From: Rugalucina vietnamica
Lineage: Eukaryota > Mollusca > Bivalvia > Lucinida > Lucinidae
Length of the DNA: 64,000 nt
Assembly (NCBI GenBank): GCA_964017185.1
Contig: OZ024878.1
Location: 5,270,151 to 5,334,150, forward strand
Direction of reading: 5' to 3'
The notes beneath the pieces are model-generated. The model searched no databases and had not been told where the DNA came from. It worked only from the letters and a program-made list of their open reading frames with translations. A program made the translations under genes and the position numbers. This document shows, piece after piece, positions 1 to 11,880 of the stretch. The first letter of the stretch is position 1, and each line of letters opens with the position of its first letter.

Positions 1-72
1 TAAAGGAAGTTATTGGCCTTAGATAATTTTGCGGGGGGTATACTGAAAGCCTTGCTTGCAGCCAATTTCTAG
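1..72 (+). mobile_element. 3' tail of a pearl/HINE-type element (copy H0)
   Basis: The window opens in the last ~70 bases of an element whose terminus (GCGGGGGGTATAC, then a short GC-rich stem, then CTAG at 69-72) recurs almost unchanged at 4580-4622. The GGGGGTATAC - hairpin - CTAG order fits a Helitron-like 3' end. The next element begins at once at 73, so the two copies are head to tail. Confidence 0.6.
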
Positions 73-359
73 TTATACCCCCCGCAAAACGAAGTTTTAG
101 GGGGGTATACTGTTTTCAGTCTGTCCGTAATTCCGTCATTCCGTGATTCCGTCATTCTGTCAACATTTTGACATCTTTGCTGAATAACTTAAGTAGTTTT
201 TGCCCGATGTTCTTTAAATTTTCAACACACCTGCACCATAAGACAACACATGTGTGGTATGAATTTAGGGGCCAAAGGGTCAGTTTTGCAAGAGTTATGG
301 GACTTTTTAAACCTATACATAGAATGTTTGCCATAGTGCTAATAGTGCATACTTTGTGA

Positions 360-943
360 AATCAACTCCTCCTACAGCTTTCAATATTCTCTTTTGATAC
401 TTTGCAGATATGTGCCAGAGATATTGAAGATATGCATGAAGAAGTATTATGCTGAAAAAATGAATTTTGACAAATTTACAGCATTTTGAACTTTGCCAAT
501 TTTCGATAATTGCCATATTCAATAATGGTTGGTAGTGCATAGTTTGTGAAATCAACTCCTCCTAGGGCTTTCAGTATTTCTTTTCAATACTTTGCAGACA
601 TGTTCCACACATATTGAAGATGTGCATGAAGAATTATAATGCTGAAAAAATAATTTTTGACAAATTTACAGCATTTTTCAACATAGCCATTTTTTGACCA
701 TTGCTTATATACAATAATGATTGGTAGTTCATAGTTTGTGAAATCAACTTCTCCTAGGGCTTTCAGTATTTCTTTTCAATACTTTGCAGACATGTTCCAC
801 ACATATTGAAGATGTGCATGAAGAATTATAATGCTGAAAAAATAATTTTTGACAAATTTATAGCATTTTTTAACATAGCCATTTTTTGACCATTGCTTAA
901 ACAATAATGGTTGGTAGTGCATATTTTGTGAAATCAACTCCTC
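360..943 (+). repeat. HINE H1 core array, left part
   Basis: Units of about 190 bp begin near GAAATCAACTCCTCCTAGGGC and run through a stretch ending in TGGTTGGTAGTGCATA. Roughly three full units lie here and resume after 3705. The many 60-107 aa reading frames across these units are repeat shadows. Confidence 0.8.
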
Positions 944-1885
944 CTAGGCACGGGTGGTAAAGTTTGGAACGACCTCCAAAAAGAGGTAGTGAAGTTCTGT
1001 TCCAATCGCACATCCGGGAACTCGCGAGGTTGGTCCAAAGCCTAGAAACGGATAAACAAAGGTAGGTGTCGGTAGTTCTTTTGATTTTTTTCTAAGTTTC
1101 TAGCGAAAAATGGATAATTATGGCAATGCTATGTCGTGTAAAGATGCCTTCTCGATGCATACGGCCCAAAACTGCGGTTGAAACCGAAATAATTTCCGCT
1201 GGGTCGTTTTTAAAACCTCGAACACGACGTTGCTTTTTCACAACAGTTTGTCAACAACTGACACCTTTTTGCAAAATTTGTGGTTTTCCACGAAGAATAC
1301 AGCTCCGGTACGCTCGCCCTGGGGAAACGAGCACTTTGTATTATATATGCTGTTAAAAATCGCAACGGGGCGCATTATTTAAACAAATTATTGAGAAAAT
1401 TCCAGTAGAGGTCGTTCCAATAAGTTGGAGCTTGGTCCAATTTGAATGAGATCGTTCCCAGTGCTCTCCTGTTTTATACAATGAAATTAATATCTGTGAT
1501 ATCAGACCAGCCACACTCAGACAAAAATGATGGTGTTTGAAATACTGTAATATTTTGGGGTTTGAAAGCGATTCTCCTACGACTGATAGCTTGCTAATGA
1601 CCGTTTATAAGCGGTTTCTGGCTTGTGCTTTAAACATGAATTGTTCTTTGCAGAGCTTCAGATAGTTTCTTATTCCTGCTTTTATGTGTAAACCTATTTT
1701 CATGTTTTGTTGCTCTTTTTAAGACGTTTGGAACGCAAAAGGATTGTGACACGATCATATTTTTCTTGATGTATTTCAGGAAAGGGTGATTTTGAAAAAT
1801 AAAAGTATCATAAAACTATTGCAAAGACAGTACATGCGATTCTTGCTTTGTCGGGTATTCGTGTGATAAATTGTTTCGCTCTTTC

Positions 1886-2111
1886 TGCCGCCTCGTGGGA
1901 AAACCAACAATGTGGTTTTCGAACAGGTCTGACACAAACCGGCCTGTACAGCTACAGAAGCAGGCTAGAAGCTTGAAATTTTGGAGTTAAGTAGAGGAGG
2001 AATTGTACTATCCGAGTAGCGAAAACAAAGGCGCTGATCAGCGATCAGCGAAGCTGATCTGCGCCTTTGTTTTCGCCTATGCAGATTGTTGGTTTTCCCA
2101 TGGGGCGGCTC
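1886..2111 (+). mobile_element. MITE family 1, copy 1
   Basis: The ~25-bp TIRs (GCCGCCTCGTGGGAAAACC and its inverse near TTTTCCCATGGGGCGGC) enclose the family body and a palindrome flanked by GCGAAAACAAAGGCG. Here the centre of the palindrome is partly deleted. It is nested in transposon E1. Confidence 0.85.
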
Positions 2112-2620
2112 AAATATACTAAACAAAAGGCTACACATACACTCCAACAAAAATTTGACAAAGGGTCACAAACCTGTTTGGGTCAATTCAGTGGTACCTG
2201 TAATAAAACTCACCTAAATAAGCTCATGACAAGGGACATGGATTGTTCCATCTGCCCGTGTCATGAGCCCATGCTTGCCGTTTCGGTTGAAAATACGTAG
2301 TCGGTTGAAAACACGTAGTAATGATTTGACACCGTCACACCTTACCTTTCCAAATGCTTGTGCCAAGATACTGTTCGCATAAACAGAAACAAAGCTAAGT
2401 GCAAGATGTTGCCAAAAAGGAATAGAAAGTTTTGTGCTATAAAAGTTTTACAATGGGATGAATTGATAGAAATTCATGTAATAATATGCGCACAGCGTTT
2501 TCACTTTTGTTCAGTATATATAATTTATTAATGAGTTCTGCAGATTAAAGTAATACCTGAGTTTAAGACGGGGATGTGTGATATTTTGGGAAAGGCTTCG
2601 ATCACACTTTGAGATTGGGT

Positions 2621-2648
2621 CGTCTCTCTCTCTCTCTCTCTCTCTCTG
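2621..2648 (+). repeat. (TC)n microsatellite
   Basis: A near-perfect TC dinucleotide run within the centre of transposon E1. Confidence 0.9.
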
Positions 2649-2716
2649 TAGACCTTCCATATAACTATATTTGTATTTGTATTTGATGTTTTATTTTCAG
2701 ATAATTTTGATTGATT

Positions 2717-2920
2717 ATGCCATCTACTAGTCTGCCATCTACTAGTCTGCCATCTACTAGTATAACATCTACTAGTATGCCATCTACTAGTATGTCATCT
2801 ACTAGTATGCCATCTACTAATGGCGCCAGTCATGCAAGTACAAGTCGTGCAGTGTATCAATGTAAAAAGGCAAAATGGACAATTAAAACACAGAAAAAAG
2901 TCAATATAAGCAAAATTTGA
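2717..2920 (+). CDS. Small frame with PSTS repeats inside transposon E1
   Basis: An acceptor-like GTTTTATTTTCAG ends just before an ATG that opens about seven copies of a 15-bp unit (CATCTACTAGTMTGC) encoding a Pro-Ser-Thr-Ser repeat. A short basic segment with KKAKWTIKTQKK follows, then a stop. It may be the remains of a first coding exon of a lost transposase gene, or simply a minisatellite that happens to stay open. No domain is recognised. Confidence 0.25.
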   Translation: MPSTSLPSTSLPSTSITSTSMPSTSMSSTSMPSTNGASHASTSRAVYQCKKAKWTIKTQKKVNISKI

Positions 2921-3704
2921 CAATCTTGTTTAATACAAATACTTTTCTATATAACATTTGTTACATATCAATCATCATTGGCAAATTATACAACAGAATT
3001 ATAAAATTCAGGATCGGCAATTTCAGCCTATGCGGATTGCCAGCTTTACCCGATCCAGATTATGCCTGCCATGTTGGTGACACAATGTTCATCCGGATTC
3101 AATAAATGTCAACCGCCCATTTTTTGTCTGAGTTTGGCTGGTCTGATATCACAGATATTAATTTCATTGTATAAAACAGGAGAGCACTGGGAACGACCTC
3201 ATTCAAATTGGACCAAGCTCCAACTTACTGGAACGACCTCTACTGAAATTTTCTCAATCATTTGTTTAAATAATGCACCCCGTTGCCATTTTTAACAGGA
3301 TATGTAATACAGAGTGCTCATTTCCCCAGGGCGAGCGTACCGGGGCTGTATTCTTCGTGGAAAACCACAAATTTTGCAAAAATGTGTCAGTTGTTGACAA
3401 ACTGTTGTGAAAAAGCAACATCGTGTTCGAGGTTTTAAAAACGACCCAGCGGAAATTATTTCGGTTTCAACCGCAGTTTTGGGCCGTATGCATCGAGAAG
3501 TCATCTTTACACGACATAGCATTGCCATAATTATCCATTTTTCGCTAGAAACTTAGAAAAAAATCAAAAGAACTACCGACACGTACCTTTGTTTATCCGT
3601 TTCTAGGCTTTGGACCAACCTCGCGAGTTCCCGGATGTGCGATTGGAACAGAAATTCACTACCTCTTTTTGGAGGTCGTTCCAAACTTTACCACCCGTGC
3701 TAGG

Positions 3705-4560
3705 GCTTTCAGTATTTCTTTTCAATACTTTGCAGACATGTTCCACACATATTGAAGATGTGCATGAAGAATTATAATGCTGAAAAAATTTACAGCATTT
3801 TTCAACATAGCCATTTTTTGACCATTGCTTATATACAAAAATGGTTGGTAGTGCACATTTTGTGAAATCAACTCCTCCAAGGGCTTTCAGTATTTCTTTT
3901 TGATACTTTGCAGACATCTTCCTCACATATTGAAGATGTGCATGAAGAATTATAATACTGAAAAATTAATTTTCGACAAATTTACAGCATTTTTTAACAT
4001 AGCCATTTTTTGACCATTGCTTATATACAATGATGGTTTGTGAAATCAACTCCTCCTAGGGCTTTCAGTATTTCTTTTCAATACTTTGCAGACGTGTTCC
4101 ACACATATTGAAGATGTGCATGAATAATTATAATACTGAAAAAGTGATATTTGACAAATTTACATAATTTTTCAACATAGCCATTTCTTGACCATTGCTT
4201 ATATACAATAATGGTTGGTAGTGCATACTTTGTGAAATCAACTCCTCCTAGGGCTTTCAATGTTTCTTTTAGATTCTTTGTAGATTTGTTCCGGATATAT
4301 TTTAGATGTGCATGAATAATCTTCATGCTGAAAATTTAATTTTTGACAAACTTACAGCTTTTATTTAACTTAGCCAATTTTTACCATTTCTCATGATAAA
4401 CAATGATCATAGTGCATACAGTGAAATCAACCTCAAGCTTTCAATATATTCTTTTAATATCTTATAGATGTGACTGGCATACTGGGGATGTACATGAAGG
4501 ATTATAATGCTGAAAAGATATCTTTGACAAATGTTCTGCATGTTTGACTTAGGAAGTTAT
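3705..4560 (+). repeat. HINE H1 core array, right part
   Basis: The ~190-bp units resume exactly where the array was broken by E1 and continue for about four to five units, the last ones diverged, before the element's tail. Confidence 0.8.
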
Positions 4561-4622
4561 TGGCCAGCTTCAGATAATTTTGCGGGGGGTATACTGAAAG
4601 CTTGCTTGCAGCCAATTTCTAG

Positions 4623-4835
4623 TTTAACACATCTATTAAGACGTTCAATCCGACGTTACGGAAACGTGATAATAACGTAACGCCGGTTACGGCGGTTGCT
4701 ACGGTAGTAAAAATATGGAAGTCGCGTTTTATTAAATGGGCTCAGTAAAATTGATTAATTTGTGATTAAAGCAAATTGTTGCAAAGATTGTGTTCTTTTT
4801 GGTGTAAACTCCTGTTCGGGAAGATCTAGACACCA
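4623..4835 (+). repeat. BEL/Pao 5' LTR, 3' portion only
   Basis: These 213 bases match 14277-14489 with a single visible substitution. The LTR ends in ACACCA. The first ~74 bases of the LTR seen in the 3' copy (14203-14276) are missing, and the break lies at an A/T step next to the HINE tail. This suggests the HINE pair inserted into the LTR and that the missing part lies left of the window. Confidence 0.85.
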
Positions 4836-4840
4836 AAAAT

Positions 4841-4851
4841 TGGTAGCAGAG
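4841..4851 (+). promoter_or_regulatory. Primer binding site of the BEL element
   Basis: TGGTAGCAGAG lies five bases after the LTR end. It is complementary to the 3' end of eukaryotic initiator methionine tRNA (CTCTGCTACCA) over 11 bases and then diverges, so that primer is likely but not certain. Confidence 0.6.
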
Positions 4852-4870
4852 CGAGGTTGCTTCTATTAAA

Positions 4871-5740
4871 TTGAGGATTATTTTAGAGATCTGGAGATCG
4901 GAACAATATGGGTCTGGAGAACGCAACGACGTTGACAACCAACCTGGCGGTTCGGGAAATATGGATTTTACGGACATGGAAACATCATTAAAACTGGAGA
5001 AGACACGAGCTAAGTCAAATTTCACGCGTTTCAAGAACAAAATGTTATTCTTGGTCGAAGGTGATGGCGCCGGATCAAGCCGCGAGGTGCAGGATGCGTG
5101 CGAAACATTGGATTTAAAATTCGAGATAACGTTGGACGTTATTACGCGACTATCGGGACTTTATATGAGAACAAGGATACGGACAAGGCTAGAAAAGTGG
5201 CACAGGAGTCGGACCAATTGGAGGAGGATTACAATATAGCGTACGACGCAGCAAGACATTATTTGCGATCGCTTCATGGGGAAAATTCGAGTGACACATC
5301 GGAAATTCTTACTATCGACATGAGGAACAAAATGAACATTGGCGATGAATCCGAGACAGAACAAAGGCAAGAAACAGTCAATAGGCAGGAGACATCGAAG
5401 AAGGTAGGCATTATAGCTTCAAGTAATGCTACAAATGACATTCTATCAGGAAAACAGACAGTCCTGTCAACGTGCACTAGGACCGAATCACGGCAAATCA
5501 GACTGGTTCATGAACCGGAACAGCATGGCAACGCTGGGGGCGTTACCGACGTAAATTCACATGATCAACACGTTCAGTCAAGCGAACACTGCGGTGCAAA
5601 ACCAGAAAAAAGTCAAGCTACGATGAATGCTCACGCTGCACCATTTGAGCCGACACAAAGCTACATGTATACAGATTCGAGGTCAGATGTTTCGATTGGC
5701 AATGATATGTGGCGACAATTAAAAAGGGTGCAGATACCTA
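4871..5740 (+). pseudogene. BEL/Pao gag, N-terminal part (frameshifted)
   Basis: The first frame starts at ATG 4871 or 4961 and has the basic, helical, Lys/Arg-rich beginning typical of BEL gag. Homology then moves to another frame near 5140, where a segment with QESDQLEEDYNIAYDAA is the coiled-coil region that precedes DUF1759 in this family. Gag therefore carries a frameshift. The second frame runs up to 5740, where the foldback element (5741-9025) interrupts it. Beyond the insertion the gag frame resumes in the same phase at 9029. The product is a retrotransposon capsid precursor and is not functional here. Confidence 0.85.
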
Positions 5741-8700
5741 TACCCCGGGAGCTAATTTGACCTACCTTGCACCCCCCCCAGGACAATTTTTCATGGGTGC
5801 CAAATCGTTCATTGGGACCCCAGAAATGCAAAGAATTTTTGTCCTCAAAGATAAACTCAATTGCACTATGAAAAAATGCATGGTTTCCATGGCAACCATT
5901 AACACGATTCTTAAGCATGGGGGTGGTCATAGAAAATTGATCAAATCCCGACTGTTACTTATCCTAGACCACTGAAATTGGTCTCATTTTAAAGCTTAGA
6001 CATAGCCCCTTTATCCTATAGTAAGTAATGCAAATTTTCGAATTGGCATATTCATGAATTTTAATGAAAACATTAAAAATGACAGAAAAATCGTTAAAAA
6101 CCCATAAATAAACTAATTTCAGACCCAAACTGTCATTCTGACACTTTATTATTGAACCAGTAATATCATATGGGAAATTTATTGATGACCTGGGCCTATA
6201 TGATCATTATGTCATTTGCATATTCATGAATATTAATGAAATTGATAGAAATTGAGGAAAAACGAGGGAAAGAATATCTCCATTGCAAGGTATTGGATAG
6301 GTTATAAGGTCTATCTTTCATCCCTGGGACAAATTCTGAATGCTGCCAGTGTGGTCAGAGGGACCGCCTTAATGCCATAAAATATTGTCCTCAATGATAA
6401 ACATGTTTGCATGATGTAAAATGACCTAGTCTCCCCACCAACCCCTAGTGTGATTCTACGGAATAGGGTGTACCTACAAAAATACATCACACCAATAGTG
6501 TGCTCTATTATACTATAATTGGTCTGATAGTGATGCATGAACCTAACAATTTAACCTTGATACCTTATATTTTAGTCATTGAATTAGCTTATTCATGAAA
6601 ATTAATAAAAAAAAGACATTAAAATGGAGAAATATCGAAGAAAAAAAGGGGCTATACATACAAAATCGCTTGTACAAGAGCTATTAATAAACCCAAGATG
6701 CTGAAATAGGTTTCAAATGAATGCTATTGCAATGTACTATGACCCTGAAGTATGATTTAAGAATAATCTGTTTTTCAGTTTCATGGATTTTCATAAAAAC
6801 TTAAGAAATTTAAGGGAACAAGTTAAAAACTTATATGGGTTAACCTACAAAATGACTTGCATCTCAGCAGTCAAAAGCCCTATAGTGCTAAAAATGGTAT
6901 CAAATGGTTTCTATGGCAATAATAAACCATCCTGTACTACAATATTTGAGTTATTAGATATTTTGTTTGAAGAAAATTAACACAACTTTTTGAATTTAGT
7001 GAAAAAATACAGAAAAATAATGGGGGTATACGTAGAAAAACGCACATATCTTGGCTACTGAAAGACCTAGAGAGCTATAATTGGTATCAAATGATTGCTA
7101 GGACAATGTTCTATGACCATGTAATCAGCAATATATAACATCAGCTATTGTTGTTGTATGGATATTAATGAGATTGTCATAAATAAGAGAAAAATCAATG
7201 AAAAATGACGGGGTACGCCAACCAAATCGCTTATATCTCATTTACCAATAGCCATAGAGAACTCAAAATGGCATTAAATTATTGCTAGGACAATGTATTA
7301 TTGCCAGGTACTCAGATATTTGAATCATCTTCGCTGGCAAGCAAGATTTAATAAATTTTGTTTAAGCACAGCCTTCAATTTTCTGTTATTTTCACAATTT
7401 TTCAAAACTTTATGTAACATTCAGAAAATTTTATAACATTTTGTTAAATTATCAGACCACGTGGCTGTAGTGCATTTTCCTAGCTATCTATTGGTACCAT
7501 TTTCAGCACTCTACGGATATTAGCAGTTGAGATATAAGCAATTTTGTTGGTGTACCCCTTCATTTATCGTCGATTTTTCTCTTATTTATGACAATCTCTT
7601 GAATATACATACACCAACAATAGTTGATGTTTATATTGCCGATTACATGGTTATAGAACATTGTTCTAGCAATCATTTGATACCAAATATAGCTCTCTAG
7701 GGCTTTCAGTAGCCAAGATATATCCGTTTTTCTACGTATGCCCCCATCATTTTTCCGTATTTTTCACTAAATTCAAAAGGTTTTGTTAATATTCTTCAAA
7801 CAAAAAATCAAATGACTTAAATACTGTAGTACAGGATGGTATGATATTGCCATAGCCACCATTTGATACCATTTTGAGCACTATAGGGCTTTTTATTGCT
7901 AAGAAGCAAGTCATTTTGTAGGTTTACCCATATAAGTTTTTAATTTTTTCTCTCAAATTTCTTAAGTTTTCATTAAAATTAATGAAATTGAAATTCAGAT
8001 TATTCTTATGTCGTACTTCAGGGTCATAGTACATTGCAATAGCCTTCATTTGAAACCTCTTTCAGTATTCTGGGTTTATCAATAGCTCTTGTACAAGCGA
8101 TTTTGCATGTACACCCCTACTTTTTCCACGATTTTTCTCCAATTTAGAATGTTTTTTTTTTTATATTAATTTTCATGAATAAGCAAATTCTATGATATAA
8201 ATATAAGGTAGCAAGGTTAAATTGTTAGGTTCATCACTATCAGACCAATTATAGCATCCTACAGCATGCAATTGGTGGGATGTGGGTGTTTTTGTAAGTA
8301 CCTCCTATTCTTTAGAATCGCACGAGGGGTGGGTGAAGGCTGTCATTTTACTTCATGCAAATGTGTTCATCATTGAGGACAATATTTTATGCCATTAAGG
8401 TGGTCCCTCTGACCACACTGGCAGCCATGGGAATTTGTTAAATGGATGCAAGATAGACCTTATAACCTATCCAAATCCTTGCAATGGATATAGTTTTTCC
8501 CTTGTTTTTTCTCATTTTTTTACATTTTTATTGATATTCATGAATATGCAAATGAGATAATTTTCATATAGGCCCAGATCATCAATACATTTGTCATATA
8601 ATATTACTGGTTTAATAATAAAGTGTCAGAATGACAGTTTGGGCCTGAAATTAGTTTATTTATGGATTTTTAACGCTTTTTCTGTCATTTTTAAAGTTTT

Positions 8701-9025
8701 CATTAACATTCATGAATATACAAATTCAAAAATTTGCATTACTCACTGTAGGATGAAAGGGCTATATCTAAGCTTTAAATTGAGACCAATTTCAGTGGTC
8801 TAGGATAAGTAACAATGGAGATGTGGTCAATTTTCTATGTACACCCCCATGCTCAAGAATCGCTTTAATGGTTGCCATGGAAACCATGCATTTTTTCATA
8901 GTGCAATTGAGTTTATCTTTGAGGACAAAAATTCTTTGCATTTCTGGGGTCCCAATGAACGATTTGGCACCCATGAAAAATTGTCCTGGGGGGGTGCAAG
9001 GTAGGTCAAATTAGCTCCCGGGGTA
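5741..9025. mobile_element. Giant foldback element inside BEL gag, 3-bp TSD
   Basis: The ends TACCCCGGGAGC and GCTCCCGGGGTA are flanked by CTA on both sides (5738-5740, 9026-9028). Removing the element and one CTA restores the gag reading frame, which supports these borders. Almost the whole 3.3 kb is one inverted repeat, with arms of ~1.6 kb meeting near 7383. The arms differ at many positions, so it is not a recent perfect palindrome. The weak frames at 5709-5975 and 8792-8974 are the same arm sequence and not a gene. Three-bp duplications occur in PIF/Harbinger-like and a few other superfamilies. No transposase is visible. Confidence 0.85.
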
Positions 9026-9028
9026 CTA

Positions 9029-11880
9029 CATTCTCCGGTAACAAGAAAAATTATCAAAACTGGAAAGTGGCTTTCCTCTCATGCATTGATAGTGCTCCTG
9101 CCACTCCCGAGTACAAGCTTCTACAGCTACGTCAATACCTAAGTGGAGACGCTCTTAAGGTTATCGACAATCTTGGGCATTCGGCCACAGCATATGAAGC
9201 CGCAAAAGACCGCTTAGATCGCAAATATGGAGGCAAGCGGCGACAGATTGCCATCTATCTTGACGAATTGGAGCAGTTTCGACAGATACGACCTGGAAAT
9301 GCTCGAGATATAGAAGAGTTCGCAGATCTTCTTGACATAGCGATGATCAACCTTAAAGAGGCCGGGCAAGAGTATGAGCTGCGGGACGGTTCTCTTTATT
9401 TGAAACTACAGCGGAAGTTGCCAGAAACAATGATCGCCAATTACCGTCGCTGGATGTTCGAGAATGACAAGAAAGAGTCTGTTCTGACCCTAAGGACATG
9501 GGTACTTCGGGAGTCAGATTATATTACGGTCGCATCAGAGACAGCTCATGGGTTTACCGGTAGAATGGCAAATGATACACCAGCTCGAGCGGGACCTAGA
9601 CATGGAAATCCACGTACGTTCTTCGGAGAAACAAGCGGTGCACGGAAATCACCGCGGCGGAACTCGCAAAAGGTCAACTGCCAGGACTGTGGTAAACAAC
9701 ACGGGATATGGAACTGTTGTGTGTTTACCCAGAGAAGCGTTCGTGACCGTTGGAACCTAGCAAGACGACTTCAACTGTGTTTCCGGTGCCTAGGCGAGAA
9801 TCATCAGGGAGACTCGTGCCCACGAAGTAGGACCTGCGGACTGGATGGGTGTGGAGATATGCATCATCGGCTTCTACATAAACAAGCATCGGGCGAACAA
9901 GGAACAGCGGACACTACAGAGGTAAAACAAGCAGCGATCGGTAAGTCAAATTATTCACGATCAGGGTCACGTGCAGGCGCACGTGCTGAGCAAGAACAAT
10001 TGTCAAATGACCGATCTTCTTTCCTCACGGAGGGGAATGACCAGGCACAGGATACAACCATGGTGGCACAAAGCAACATTAGACCAGACTTCATAGGTTT
10101 ACGCACGGTTCCTGTAATTTTGATCAATGGAGCTCGTTCGCTCCGAGTAAATGCATTGCTAGATGACGCTAGCACGAAAACATATGTAAACGCGGATGTC
10201 GCAGCCGAACTAGGTTTACAAGGCAGAACCGAAAGGATAAAGGTCAATGTCTTGAATGGTCAAGTCAAAACCTTTGAAACGAAACCCATTGATGTCAAAC
10301 CTCAGAGCGTTACAGGTGACGTCAGCATGAAGGTCAGTGCTTACACCGTAAACAAGGTCACTGGGAATATGCCTGTTGTGGATTGGAATCACTACAAGGA
10401 TCAATGGCGACATCTTAGAAATATTGAATTTCCATCGTCGCCAAGGAAGCCCATTGTTGACATGCTTATAGGGCTTGACTGTGCAGATCTTCTATATGCC
10501 ATTGAAGAAAGAAGAGGGAAACCCGGTGAGCCTATTGCTCGACTAACACCTCTAGGCTGGACGTGTATAGGAAGTCCGGGCTCATATGACGGAAGTATTC
10601 ACCAGACAAATTTTGCCTACACCTACTTTTCTAGGGATCAGTCTGAGATAGAGCAGGTCAACAGAACACTGAAGAAATTCTGGGAAATTGAAGAGGTCTC
10701 ATCACAACATGATATGCAGGTCGTGCGTATAGAGGAACAAATGGCTCTGAAGAAAGTGGAAAAGTCTATCACTTATGACAACCAGATGTACAGGGTCGGT
10801 ATACCGTGGAAATCACAGGATGTTGTATTGAAGAACAATTACCAGATGGCACTACGCAGACTGGAAAATACAGAGAAAAGTCTGATGAAGTCACCTGATG
10901 TTGCATCTGCCTACAACCAGATCATTGACCAATATATTGACAAGGGATATGTCAAAAGAATTCCACAACATGCCGAATCAACATCGAAGTGGTATTTGCC
11001 GCATTTCCCGATACTACGACCCGACAAGGACACGACAAAGACAAGAATTGTATTTGATGCATCGGCGAAATACGACGGAGTATCACTAAACGACGCAATC
11101 TACCAAGGACCAAAGCTGCAGCGCAACCTGTTTGATGTCTTGTTGCGTTTTCGAAGACAGCCAGTAGCAGTTGTGTGTGACATAGCTGAGATGTACCTGC
11201 GCATTGGAATTGCAGCAGAAGATAAGCCATATCATCGGTTCCTTTGGAGGGGAACAGACATAAGTCGCAGACCAGACATATATGAATTTGACCGGGTGGT
11301 CTTTGGAGTCAACTCGTCCCCTTTTCAGGCGCAGTTTATATTGCAACACCATGCGAAGAAGTTTCAGAACGAGTTTCCTGTGGCTGCAGAAACGATTCTG
11401 AAGTCGACCTATATGGATGATTCCATGGATTCAGTGGCAACAAAGGAACAAGGCATAGAACTACAAAGACAACTTTCCAATCTGCTGACAAAGGCCGGGA
11501 TGCATGCACGGAAGTGGTTGTCCAATTCACCAAAGGTGCTGGGTGAAATACAGATCCACGATCGCAAGTTTGAGGTCGACTTGGACCGTGAAGGTTTGCC
11601 AGCTGCAAAGACACTTGGAGTGTGGTGGTCAGCTGATAATGACAGTTTCACCTTCAAGGAGAATCAGCCAGATGAAAGTATGTTATACACCAAGCGCAAC
11701 TTCCTGAGGAAGATCGCCACTCTCTTTGACCCTATAGGTCTACTTGCGCCATATACTGTGCGGGCGAAGCTACTTCTTCAAGAAATGTGGACGGCTGGTT
11801 TGGAGTGGGATGAAGAGCTGAGTGACCCATTGATCAATGCGGCACGGACCTGGTTCGGAGAACTCACGGAACTAACATAG
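9029..11880 (+). pseudogene. BEL/Pao gag-pol: DUF1759, zinc knuckles, protease, reverse transcriptase
   Basis: In order: gag DUF1759 region (to ~9540), Cys/His knuckles (CQDCGKQH, CFRCLGENH and a third CG..GCGDMHH group, ~9680-9870), an aspartic protease with LLDDAST (~10150), and reverse transcriptase with the catalytic YMDD at ~11410 preceded by a palm segment around VVCDIAEMYLRI. This is the usual BEL/Pao order. The frame ends at an in-frame TAG (11878-11880), but homology continues in the same frame, so the stop looks like a point mutation. The small frames on the other strand are shadows. Confidence 0.95.

Larger units (their letters stand above)
949..3699. mobile_element. Long-TIR DNA transposon E1, CACGGG ends, 5-bp TSD
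   Basis: Terminal inverted repeats of ~580 bp (949-1530 and 3118-3699) start with CACGGGTGGTAAAGT. The target CTAGG is duplicated on both sides (944-948 and 3700-3704), and the undisturbed target can be read in neighbouring H1 cores. The TIRs contain repeated GGTCGTTCC-like words in both orientations. The centre carries a MITE (1886-2111), a (TC)n run and a small open frame with a 15-bp minisatellite, but no recognisable transposase. It is probably non-autonomous. CAC ends with a 5-bp duplication recall Transib, but some hAT groups also make 5-bp duplications, so the superfamily is open. Confidence 0.8.
73..4622 (+). mobile_element. Pearl/HINE-type element H1 (Helitron-like), interrupted by a long-TIR transposon
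   Basis: The 5' end carries TTATACCCCCC and an imperfect palindrome (73-115). A degenerate CCGT-rich microsatellite follows (119-165), then tandem ~190-bp cores, and the 3' end is GGGGGGTATAC, a short stem and CTAG at 4619-4622. This order (palindromic end, microsatellite, cores, hairpin tail) is that of oyster 'pearl' elements and Helentron-derived HINEs. No coding sequence is visible. A 2.75 kb transposon at 949-3699 splits the array. The base after CTAG is the T of the BEL 5' LTR, consistent with insertion between A and T. Confidence 0.65.

Noticed and set aside
1120-3528. Two near-identical 78-aa frames on opposite strands (MAMLCRVKM...)
   Set aside because: They are the two inverted arms of transposon E1, so their likeness comes from the TIRs and not from a gene family.
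5709-8974. Matching frames MGAKSFIGTPEMQRIF at both ends of the 3.3 kb insertion
   Set aside because: Same reason: mirrored arms of the foldback element. No domain or start context.
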